Below, one piece after another: positions 1 through 6,312 of a stretch of 16,642 nucleotides of DNA. The DNA lies in contig JAQBUS010000006.1 in assembly GCA_027623875.1 (NCBI GenBank), positions 1-16,642 of the forward strand, read 5' to 3'. Source of the stretch: Pseudomonadota bacterium (GTDB lineage Bacteria; Pseudomonadota; Alphaproteobacteria; Rhodobacterales; Rhodobacteraceae). Position 1 is the stretch's first letter; every line of letters starts with the position of its first letter. The translations under genes and the position numbers were made by a program. The notes beneath the pieces were generated by a model. The model searched no databases. It was not told the DNA's origin and saw nothing but the letters and a program-made list of their open reading frames with translations.

Positions 1-401
1 GCCCTTAGACCCTTAAAGTTATGCCTCTTCATTGCACCAGCAAAACCCTTACCAATAGAAGTTCCAGAAACATCTACGTACTGTCCTTCAAAATAGTGGT
101 TGGCCGTAATTTCCTCACCTACATTTATCAGGTTTTCTGGAGTAACTCTAAATTCAGCAATCTTACGTTTTGGCTCAACCTTAGCTACAGCAAAATGACC
201 ACGCATCGGCTTAGAGGTGCGGCTAACCTTTGCCGTTCCCGCACCCAGCTGAACAGCTGAATACCCATCTCGATCAAGAGTCCTATTCGCAACAACTTGA
301 AGTTTATCGAGCTGCAGAACCGTAACTGGAACCTGCTTCCCGTCATCTAAAAACAGCCGAGTCATCCCGACTTTCTTTGCAATTACACCGGAGCGCAACA
401 T
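1..401 (-). CDS. rplC: 50S ribosomal protein L3 (partial, C-terminus beyond window)
   Basis: This is large-subunit protein L3, an early assembly protein that binds 23S rRNA near the peptidyl transferase centre. Translating the minus strand from the ATG at 401 gives about 133 codons without a stop. The product starts MLRSGVIAKKVGMTRLF and later reads GTSIGKGFAGAMKRHNFKG, both strong L3 signatures in the alphaproteobacterial style. The gene is truncated by the window edge, so roughly the last third is not visible. The chosen start lies 12 bases after the rpsJ stop and is preceded by a G-rich stretch (TAGGGGG) about eight bases upstream, a good ribosome binding site. An ATG at 406 is out of frame. 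Placement directly after rpsJ is the normal S10 operon order. Confidence 0.96.
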   Translation of the reverse strand, partial: MLRSGVIAKKVGMTRLFLDDGKQVPVTVLQLDKLQVVANRTLDRDGYSAVQLGAGTAKVSRTSKPMRGHFAVAKVEPKRKIAEFRVTPENLINVGEEITANHYFEGQYVDVSGTSIGKGFAGAMKRHNFKGLR

Positions 402-413
402 ATCATCAGCCCC

Positions 414-728
414 CTATACCTTGATTTCTACATCAACACCCGCAGCAAGATCGAGCTTCATCAGCGCATCTACTGTTTGTGGTGTTGGGTCTACTATATC
501 CAAGAGACGCTTATGCGTCCTAATCTCAAATTGATCCCTGGATTTCTTATCAACATGCGGTCCGCGTAAAACAGTAAACTTCTCTATCCGGTTAGGCAGA
601 GGTATTGGCCCTCGAACATCGGCCCCGGTTCGCTTAGCTGTGCTTACAATTTCTTTAGTACTTGCGTCTAAGACTCTGTAATCAAATGCTTTAAGTCTTA
701 TTCTAATAGTTTGGCTTTGTACTGCCAT
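414..728 (-). CDS. rpsJ: 30S ribosomal protein S10 (NusE)
   Basis: S10 is a small-subunit head protein that also acts as the antitermination factor NusE with NusB. The 104-residue product is the usual family length. It contains IRIRLKAFDYRVLD near the N-terminus, the GPIPLPNRIEKFTVLRGPHVDKKSRDQFE loop region around residues 40-68 and the typical THKRLLDI segment. The start ATG at 728 has a GAAAGG ribosome binding site just upstream. The gene lies 76 bases after tuf and 12 bases before rplC, so it is probably cotranscribed with the str genes. No promoter was recognised in the gap before it, though a possible hairpin is present there. Confidence 0.97.
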   Translation of the reverse strand: MAVQSQTIRIRLKAFDYRVLDASTKEIVSTAKRTGADVRGPIPLPNRIEKFTVLRGPHVDKKSRDQFEIRTHKRLLDIVDPTPQTVDALMKLDLAAGVDVEIKV

Positions 729-750
729 TTTTTTGGCCTTTCAGGGCATT

Positions 751-792
751 AGGGTCAAAAGCGGCACTATAGAGAAGTACGCCTTAGACCCT
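751..792 (-). other. Possible hairpin in the tuf-rpsJ gap
   Basis: On the minus strand AGGGTC and GACCCT form a perfect 6-base inverted repeat spanning most of the 76-base gap between tuf and rpsJ. The intervening sequence offers only a short extra GGC/GCC pairing. There is no run of T after the second arm, so it does not look like an intrinsic terminator. It could be a weak leader structure for the S10 genes or chance. Confidence 0.25.
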
Positions 793-804
793 TAATTATT
801 AGTT

Positions 805-1980
805 TTATTCGATGATGCTTGAAACGACACCAGCGCCTACTGTTCTTCCACCTTCTCGGATAGCAAACCGCAAGCCAGTTTCCATTGCAATTGGAGCAAG
901 TAACTCTACTTTAAACGATACATTATCGCCCGGCATAACCATTTCCGTACCGGCTGCAAGTTCAACAGTCCCTGTTACATCCGTTGTACGGAAGTAAAAT
1001 TGTGGACGGTAGTTTGCAAAGAAAGGCGTATGTCGACCGCCTTCATCTTTAGTTAAGATATATGCCTCAGCTTCAAATTTTTTGTGGGGCTTAACTGAAC
1101 CAGGCTTGCAAAGAATCTGACCTCGCTCAACACCTTCGCGGTCAACACCACGAAGTAGCGCACCAACATTATCTCCAGCCTGACCTGAGTCTAGAAGCTT
1201 TCTAAACATCTCAACACCAGTACACGTTGTTGTCGTAGTATCACGAATACCCACAATCTCTATGGAATCCCCAACATTTACTACTCCACGCTCAATACGC
1301 CCAGTAACAACAGTACCACGTCCTGAAATTGAAAACACATCCTCGATCGGCATAAGGAATGGCTTATCAATCGCACGGGTTGGTGTTGGAATATACGTAT
1401 CAACAGCAGCCATTAACTCTTTTATCTTCTCTTCACCAATAGCCGGGTCTCTACCTTCCATCGCAGCAAGAGCAGAACCCGAAATAATCGGAATATCATC
1501 ACCAGGGTAATCATAAGAAGATAACAGCTCCCTAATTTCCATCTCCACAAGCTCTAACAGTTCGTCATCATCAACTTGATCAACCTTGTTCATAAAAACA
1601 ACCATATATGGAATGCCAACTTGACGACCCAACAAAATATGTTCCCGTGTTTGTGGCATAGGGCCATCCGCTGCGTTAACAACAAGAATAGCGCCATCCA
1701 TCTGAGCCGCACCAGTAATCATGTTCTTCACATAATCAGCGTGACCAGGGCAATCAACATGCGCGTAGTGACGGGCTTCTGTTTCATATTCAACATGCGC
1801 AGTAGAAATCGTAATACCACGTGCTTTCTCCTCAGGAGCAGCATCAATAGAATCATACGACATAAAATCGCCAAAATATTTCGTAATCGCAGCAGTCAGC
1901 GTCGTCTTGCCGTGGTCAACATGGCCAATCGTACCAATGTTAACATGCGGCTTATTACGTACAAACTTTTCCTTACCCAT
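805..1980 (-). CDS. tuf: Elongation factor Tu
   Basis: EF-Tu is the GTPase that delivers aminoacyl-tRNA to the ribosomal A site in the cytoplasm. The 391-residue product is close to the family length of about 394. GTP-binding motifs are all present: GHVDHGKT at 19-26, the switch I core EEKARGITIST around 50-60, DCPGH at 76-80, NKVD at 131-134 and SGSAL at 167-171. Domains 2 and 3 follow with no gap. The ATG at 1980 has a strong AGGAG site a few bases upstream. The gene lies 29 bases after fusA, the normal end of the str operon. Only one tuf copy is visible here; many proteobacteria have a second, which cannot be judged from this window. Confidence 0.98.
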   Translation of the reverse strand: MGKEKFVRNKPHVNIGTIGHVDHGKTTLTAAITKYFGDFMSYDSIDAAPEEKARGITISTAHVEYETEARHYAHVDCPGHADYVKNMITGAAQMDGAILVVNAADGPMPQTREHILLGRQVGIPYMVVFMNKVDQVDDDELLELVEMEIRELLSSYDYPGDDIPIISGSALAAMEGRDPAIGEEKIKELMAAVDTYIPTPTRAIDKPFLMPIEDVFSISGRGTVVTGRIERGVVNVGDSIEIVGIRDTTTTTCTGVEMFRKLLDSGQAGDNVGALLRGVDREGVERGQILCKPGSVKPHKKFEAEAYILTKDEGGRHTPFFANYRPQFYFRTTDVTGTVELAAGTEMVMPGDNVSFKVELLAPIAMETGLRFAIREGGRTVGAGVVSSIIE

Positions 1981-2009
1981 GGTGGTCTCCTCTTTTTAAA
2001 ACTAAACGC

Positions 2010-4127
2010 CTACGCGTATTTTTTTTGAATTTCTTCACTAATAGTCTGTGGTACTGGTTCGTAATGATCAAATTGCATTGAAAAGTTAGCTCGACCAGAC
2101 GACATCGACCTTAATGTATTTATGTATCCGAACATATTAGCAAGTGGAACAAATACATCAATTGCAATCGCATTACCACGTGAGTCTTGACCCTGAACAT
2201 GCCCCCTACGTGAGGTTAGATCTCCGATTATTCCTCCCGTATACTCATCTGGAGTAACAACTTCTACTTTCATAATCGGCTCAAGGAGTTTCGCACCAGC
2301 TCTCTTTAACCCCTCCCGCATACACATACGACCTGCAATCTCAAAAGCTAGAACACTAGAGTCCACATCATGGAATTTTCCATCGAGCAATACTACTTTG
2401 AAGTCAATCACGGGAAACCCAGCAAGAGGACCACTATCCATTACAGATTTAATTCCCTTTTCCACTCCGGGAATATATTCTTTTGGAATAGACCCGCCAA
2501 CGATACGCGATTCAAAGCTATATCCCTCTCCAGGTTCCGTTGGCATTAAAATCATTTTCACTTCTGCAAATTGTCCAGAACCTCCAGACTGCTTTTTATG
2601 TGTATATGAGTGCTCTAACTCGTGACCTATAGTCTCTCTATAGGCAACTTGCGGAGCTCCAATATTTGCCTCAACCTTAAATTCCCGCCTTAAACGATCT
2701 ACTAGGATATCTAGGTGAAGCTCACCCATACCTTTCATTATTGTTTGACCTGACTCTAAATCAGTCTCAACTCTAAATGATGGATCTTCGGCAGCCAGGC
2801 GAGCAAGACCTTGGGACATTTTTTCTTGATCAACTTTTGTCTTTGGCTCAACTGCAATTTCAATAACTGGATCTGGAAAAGTCATCGTTTCTAAAATTAC
2901 TGCATCTTTTTCATTACAAAGGGTGTCCCCGGTTGTAGTGTCTTTGAGTCCAGCCAAAGCTATAATATCTCCGGCAAAAGCTTCAGTGATTTCTTCCCTA
3001 TTGATTGAATGCATCATCATCATTCTACCAACCCGCTCTTTTCTTCCTTTAGTTGAATTTAGCATCGTGTCGCCCTTAGAAAGGGTGCCAGAATAAATTC
3101 TTGTAAAGGTAAGCGAGCCCACAAAAGGGTCATTCATAATTTTAAATGCAAGGCCAGAGAAAGGCATTTCATCATCTGCTCTTCTTGGGATATCTCGCGT
3201 CTCAGACTCATCACCAGGTCGAAAACCCATATAGTCTTTAACATCAAGAGGAGATGGGAGGTAATCGATTACAGCGTTCAACAACGGTTGAACGCCCTTG
3301 TTCTTGAAAGCAGATCCACAAAGAACCGGAACGAACGCCATGGCTAAAGTTCCCTTTCTGATAAGAGAACGCAAGGTTTCCACATCTGGCTCTACGCCAT
3401 CAAGGTACGCCTCCATGGCGGCATCGTCCATGTCTACAGCATTTTCAATTAGTTTCCCACGCCATTCTTCAGCATTTTTTCGCAGCGAATCTCTAATTGG
3501 TCTTCTGTCCCAAGTGGCGCCTAAATCCTCGCCCTCCCAAACCCATTCTTCCATCGTCACGAGATCTATCATACCTTCGAGTTCAGTTTCTGAACCTATT
3601 GGAAGTTGAATAGGAGCAGGCGTTGCGCCAGTTCTATCCTTAATCATAGTTACGCAATTATAAAAATCGGCTCCAATTTTATCCATCTTATTAACGAATA
3701 CAATTCTTGGAACTTTATACCGATCGGCCTGACGCCATACCGTCTCTGTTTGCGGCTCAACACCTGCATTTGCATCTAAAAGAGCTACCGCCCCGTCTAA
3801 CACAGCAAGAGAGCGCTCGACCTCAATAGTGAAGTCCACGTGACCAGGCGTATCAATAATATTCATTCTATACTTGTCATCACGGTCAGTGGAACCATCT
3901 TCAGTTCTCTCCCAGAAAGTGGTCGTTGCAGCTGAGGTGATAGTTATACCCCTCTCCTGCTCTTGCTCCATCCAATCCATAGTAGCAGCACCGTCATGAA
4001 CTTCGCCGATGTTATGCGACTTACCTGTGTAATATAAAATGCGTTCCGTACAAGTGGTTTTACCCGCGTCTATGTGCGCCATAATACCAAAATTTCTATA
4101 ATGCGTTAGGTTGTAATCACGTGACAT
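2010..4127 (-). CDS. fusA: Elongation factor G
   Basis: EF-G is the GTPase that drives translocation and, with RRF, ribosome recycling. The 705-residue protein is full length. The G domain shows AHIDAGKT at 17-24, the switch I core QERGITITSA near residues 57-66, DTPGH at 92-96 and NKMD at 146-149. The C-terminal part carries the EF-G signature GGIIGDLTSRRGHVQG and a domain V ending FDHYEPVP. It is therefore a conventional FusA; the presence of intact domains IV and V rules out a peptide-chain-release or LepA-type relative. The start at 4127 has an AGGAAAG ribosome binding site. It lies 21 bases after rpsG, consistent with the str operon. Confidence 0.98.
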   Translation of the reverse strand: MSRDYNLTHYRNFGIMAHIDAGKTTCTERILYYTGKSHNIGEVHDGAATMDWMEQEQERGITITSAATTTFWERTEDGSTDRDDKYRMNIIDTPGHVDFTIEVERSLAVLDGAVALLDANAGVEPQTETVWRQADRYKVPRIVFVNKMDKIGADFYNCVTMIKDRTGATPAPIQLPIGSETELEGMIDLVTMEEWVWEGEDLGATWDRRPIRDSLRKNAEEWRGKLIENAVDMDDAAMEAYLDGVEPDVETLRSLIRKGTLAMAFVPVLCGSAFKNKGVQPLLNAVIDYLPSPLDVKDYMGFRPGDESETRDIPRRADDEMPFSGLAFKIMNDPFVGSLTFTRIYSGTLSKGDTMLNSTKGRKERVGRMMMMHSINREEITEAFAGDIIALAGLKDTTTGDTLCNEKDAVILETMTFPDPVIEIAVEPKTKVDQEKMSQGLARLAAEDPSFRVETDLESGQTIMKGMGELHLDILVDRLRREFKVEANIGAPQVAYRETIGHELEHSYTHKKQSGGSGQFAEVKMILMPTEPGEGYSFESRIVGGSIPKEYIPGVEKGIKSVMDSGPLAGFPVIDFKVVLLDGKFHDVDSSVLAFEIAGRMCMREGLKRAGAKLLEPIMKVEVVTPDEYTGGIIGDLTSRRGHVQGQDSRGNAIAIDVFVPLANMFGYINTLRSMSSGRANFSMQFDHYEPVPQTISEEIQKKYA

Positions 4128-4148
4128 AACTTTTTTCTTTCCTAAGAA

Positions 4149-4619
4149 CTACCAGCGATAATGGCTGAATGCTTTATTAGCATCGGCCATCTTATGCGTG
4201 TCTTCTCTTCTCTTGACAGCCGAACCCCTGGAATTAACTGCGTCCATTAATTCCCCAGCTAAGCGCTCTTCCATCGTATGTTCATTCCTACTGCGTGCAG
4301 CCTTTATAAGCCATCTGATCGCTAGAGCTTCTCGCCTCTCTGGACGAACCTCAACCGGAACTTGGTATGTAGCACCACCGACCCTACGCGACCGGACCTC
4401 AACAGCTGGTTTTATAAGATCTAGCGCTTCATGAAAGACATCCACAGGCGCTTTTTTTAATTTTGCTTCAACTCGTTCGAACGCGTTATATACTATACGC
4501 TCTGCGGCAGATTTTTTTCCATCAACCATTAGATTATTCATAAATTTCGTTAGAACTCTGTCTCCAAATTTAGCATCTGGGAGTACTATCCGTTTTTCTG
4601 CGGCATGACGACGTGACAT
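4149..4619 (-). CDS. rpsG: 30S ribosomal protein S7
   Basis: S7 nucleates assembly of the 30S head by binding the 3' major domain of 16S rRNA, and it lies at the E-site exit. The product is 156 residues, the standard length, starting MSRRHAAEKR and ending AFSHYRW. It includes the conserved VGGATYQVPVEVRPERREALAIRW segment around residues 80-103. The start has a GGAAAT ribosome binding site. The gene begins only 12 bases after the rpsL stop. In E. coli S7 represses its operon by binding the roughly 100-base rpsL-rpsG gap; that spacer is missing here, so regulation of that exact type is not expected. Confidence 0.97.
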   Translation of the reverse strand: MSRRHAAEKRIVLPDAKFGDRVLTKFMNNLMVDGKKSAAERIVYNAFERVEAKLKKAPVDVFHEALDLIKPAVEVRSRRVGGATYQVPVEVRPERREALAIRWLIKAARSRNEHTMEERLAGELMDAVNSRGSAVKRREDTHKMADANKAFSHYRW

Positions 4620-4631
4620 TTATATTTCCTT

Positions 4632-5003
4632 TTACTTAGGACGCTTGGCGCCATACTTAGAGCGCCTCTGCTTGCGATCTTTAACTCCTTGGGTATCAAG
4701 CACACCTCTAAGTATGTGATATCTAACTCCCGGTAAATCTTTAACCCTGCCACCACGAATAAGCACTACCGAGTGCTCTTGCAGGTTGTGACTTTCGCCT
4801 GGAATATAAGAAATAACTTCAAACCCGTTTGTGAGCCTAACTTTGGCAACCTTTCTCATAGCAGAGTTAGGTTTCTTTGGAGTGGTAGTATAAACGCGTG
4901 TACATACACCTCGTTTTTGAGGACACTCCTGTAAGTGCATAGACTTTGAACGCTTGATTCTAGGCTGACGTGGCTTGCGTATCAGCTGCTGGACTGTTGG
5001 CAT
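4632..5003 (-). CDS. rpsL: 30S ribosomal protein S12
   Basis: S12 sits at the decoding centre and contributes to tRNA selection and to the streptomycin response. The 123-residue product has the usual bacterial length, starting MPTVQQLIRKPR. The TTTPKKPNSA loop carries lysines 43 and 44, and GGRVKDLPGVRYH carries K88, D89 (the residue methylthiolated by RimO in many bacteria) and P91. All are the wild-type residues, so no ribosomal streptomycin-resistance change is visible. It is the first gene of the str operon in this window. A GC-rich leader of about 200 bases and a good promoter lie upstream. The sequence AGAGGGG about 13 bases before the ATG is the likely ribosome binding site. Confidence 0.98.
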   Translation of the reverse strand: MPTVQQLIRKPRQPRIKRSKSMHLQECPQKRGVCTRVYTTTPKKPNSAMRKVAKVRLTNGFEVISYIPGESHNLQEHSVVLIRGGRVKDLPGVRYHILRGVLDTQGVKDRKQRRSKYGAKRPK

Positions 5004-5031
5004 TAAGGCTTAACCCCTCTTTTAATAGACA

Positions 5032-5049
5032 CGGGAGATTCTACCCCCG
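5032..5049 (-). other. Hairpin just upstream of the rpsL ribosome binding site
   Basis: On the minus strand CGGGGG and CTCCCG enclose a six-base loop, giving a six-pair stem with one G-U pair. It ends about 28 bases before the rpsL ATG. No T run follows, so it is not a classic terminator. It may be part of a translational control structure. Confidence 0.35.
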
Positions 5050-5063
5050 CTTCGATGTTCTCA

Positions 5064-5081
5064 TTTTGCAGACCTGCAAAA
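5064..5081 (-). repeat. Perfect 8+8 inverted repeat in the rpsL leader
   Basis: TTTTGCAG and CTGCAAAA are perfect inverted repeats separated by only two bases. As DNA this is a symmetrical site suited to a dimeric regulator; as RNA it would form a seven-pair stem with a four-base loop. It lies inside the proposed transcribed leader, about 60 bases before the rpsL start. Confidence 0.4.
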
Positions 5082-5213
5082 CACAAAAACCGCTACCGAT
5101 CCCGAACGCAGGAACGACGCGGTGGATATCCAGAGGATCGAGGTTCTTACCCGGATCTTGACCACTTAAATATTCTTATCGCTGTTTAGTATTATAAATC
5201 AGCGGGTTCGGGG

Positions 5214-5242
5214 GTAATAGAAGGAGTCGGAGCACGTGTCAA
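5214..5242 (-). promoter_or_regulatory. Sigma70-type promoter for the str operon
   Basis: The minus strand carries a perfect -35 hexamer TTGACA (5242-5237), a 17-base spacer and TATTAC (5219-5214), which matches four of six -10 positions. It lies downstream of the permease gene and about 200 bases before rpsL, the expected place for a str promoter. A perfect TATAAT at 5196-5191 lies further downstream but has no good -35 partner at the right spacing. The exact start site is therefore uncertain. Confidence 0.55.
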
Positions 5243-5331
5243 CACTAGTTGAGCAAATAATCGGTTAAAATTATGCAACTCTGACTCGGGCAACACGAAG
5301 CCATTAAAATGCCTCTACTTTATGTATTAAG

Positions 5332-6222
5332 CTAAAGTCTGTCACTTCTTCGGGTTAGCATTTTTTGCTCTCTATAGATCGTAAATATGCCGGCGAAAAT
5401 AATTATTACAATACCCAGCAACCCATATATATCTGGCCATTCATCAAAGAAAAAATATCCAATTATAATTGCTGCGATTAATCCACTATACCTAAAAGGT
5501 GCGACAAAACCAATATCTCCTTTTCTCATAGCCAACACGCTAGATAAATAGCCGCCGATTAGAAAAGTAGACGCGCCCAGCAATTTCCCCAAATCAACAA
5601 TACTGACTGGCTGCAAGTCAATCGTTAGTGAGCCTAATACGCCCATTACTAAAATAGAAAAAGCTGTTACTGTCGCCACCATTAATGAGGGAACGCTTTC
5701 AGACAATCGCCTAGTAGCCATCTCTCGAACAGTCACGCATACAACAGCCGAGAGTGCATAAAAAGAATAAACATTAAACTGTTCGGCCCCCGGCCTAACA
5801 ATCAACAGCATACCGAAAAAACCTAAAGTAATTGCGAAAATCCGTTTCCAACCTATCATTTCACCAAAAAGAAATACCGCTGCAATCGTAACTGTCAAAG
5901 GCAGAACACCCATAATTGCGTTTAAGTTCGCAAGTGGCATTTGATACAGTGCATTCAAAAAAAAGTAAGTGCCGGCAAGCTCTGCTGCTGATCTTATTGC
6001 AATAAGCTTTTTATCATGCATCCCAATTGACTGAGATAAAGCTCCTGAAAGACCCGAAGCAATTAACAAACATAGAAAAACTATTGCCCCTCGCATAAGT
6101 ATCGTTTGGAAAAAAGGTATAGAATCTCCCAAACTTTTCATAAAAGAATCGTTTACTGTATAAAACACTAGCGATCCTGCCATTAGAGAAGACCCGAAAA
6201 GATTATCAGAAATCGACTTCAT
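5332..6222 (-). CDS. EamA/DMT-superfamily permease
   Basis: This is an inner-membrane transporter of the drug/metabolite transporter superfamily; its substrate cannot be read from the sequence. The 296-residue product shows about ten hydrophobic helices (roughly 9-25, 39-57, 75-93, 97-118, 127-143, 150-166, 179-199, 213-231, 238-258, 264-282) and a basic C-terminal tail, the usual EamA layout of two five-helix repeats. The conserved end of repeat one reads FGEMIGWKRIFAITLGFFG, followed by IVRPG. I chose the ATG at 6222 because the longer frame to 6276 starts inside the loop of the rpoC terminator and adds 18 residues with no ribosome binding site. GGTGG lies six bases before 6222. No convincing promoter is visible, so it may depend on readthrough or a weak promoter. 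Confidence 0.85.
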   Translation of the reverse strand: MKSISDNLFGSSLMAGSLVFYTVNDSFMKSLGDSIPFFQTILMRGAIVFLCLLIASGLSGALSQSIGMHDKKLIAIRSAAELAGTYFFLNALYQMPLANLNAIMGVLPLTVTIAAVFLFGEMIGWKRIFAITLGFFGMLLIVRPGAEQFNVYSFYALSAVVCVTVREMATRRLSESVPSLMVATVTAFSILVMGVLGSLTIDLQPVSIVDLGKLLGASTFLIGGYLSSVLAMRKGDIGFVAPFRYSGLIAAIIIGYFFFDEWPDIYGLLGIVIIIFAGIFTIYREQKMLTRRSDRL

Positions 6223-6262
6223 AATATACCACCAAATTATCAAATAAGCTCTTACTAAACCT

Positions 6263-6286
6263 AAAAAGCCCCGCATTTAGCGGGGC
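6263..6286 (-). terminator. Intrinsic terminator of the rpoBC operon
   Basis: The minus strand has GCCCCGC, a five-base TAAAT loop and GCGGGGC, a perfect seven-pair GC stem, followed directly by TTTTT. It lies about 26 bases past the rpoC stop and separates rpoBC from the permease gene. The other strand has a weaker T-rich tail after the same stem, so limited function in both directions is possible. Confidence 0.9.
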
Positions 6287-6312
6287 ATTTTAATTGATAT
6301 ATTGTCAATGGT

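Larger units (their letters stand above)
5004..5207 (-). promoter_or_regulatory. GC-rich untranslated leader of the str operon
   Basis: This stretch between the predicted transcription start and rpsL holds no recognised gene. It is clearly richer in G+C than its surroundings: 41 of 70 bases at 5091-5160 are G or C. Several inverted repeats can be read on the minus strand: CGGGGG/CTCCCG (5032-5049), TTTTGCAG/CTGCAAAA (5064-5081), ACCGC/GCGGT (5119-5123 with 5089-5093) and CGATCC/GGATCG (5135-5140 with 5097-5102). The last two interleave, which would allow a pseudoknot or two competing folds. Structured, attenuator-like leaders upstream of rpsL are known in other proteobacteria (Rfam families named rpsL_ricks and rpsL_psuedo). 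A match to either is not claimed. Confidence 0.5.

Noticed and set aside
3..795. A 14-base direct repeat CCTTAGACCCTTAA at 3-16 (in rplC) and 782-795 (after tuf).
   Set aside because: One such repeat is about what chance gives in a 16.6 kb window on both strands. The first copy is explained by coding for K-G-L-R in L3.
1576..2028. A long plus-strand frame opposite tuf (150 codons), and similar plus-strand frames opposite rpoB, rpoC and fusA.
   Set aside because: They lie entirely antisense to highly conserved genes, resemble no known protein and lack ribosome binding sites.
5091..5215. A possible tRNA or other standard RNA gene in the GC-rich rpsL leader (a GGGTTCGGGGG stretch on the plus strand).
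   Set aside because: No cloverleaf, anticodon stem or acceptor stem can be drawn, and it does not resemble 5S rRNA.
6223..6276. An 18-residue N-terminal extension of the permease starting at 6276.
   Set aside because: The ATG lies in the loop of a strong intrinsic terminator and has no ribosome binding site. The start at 6222 gives a normal EamA length.
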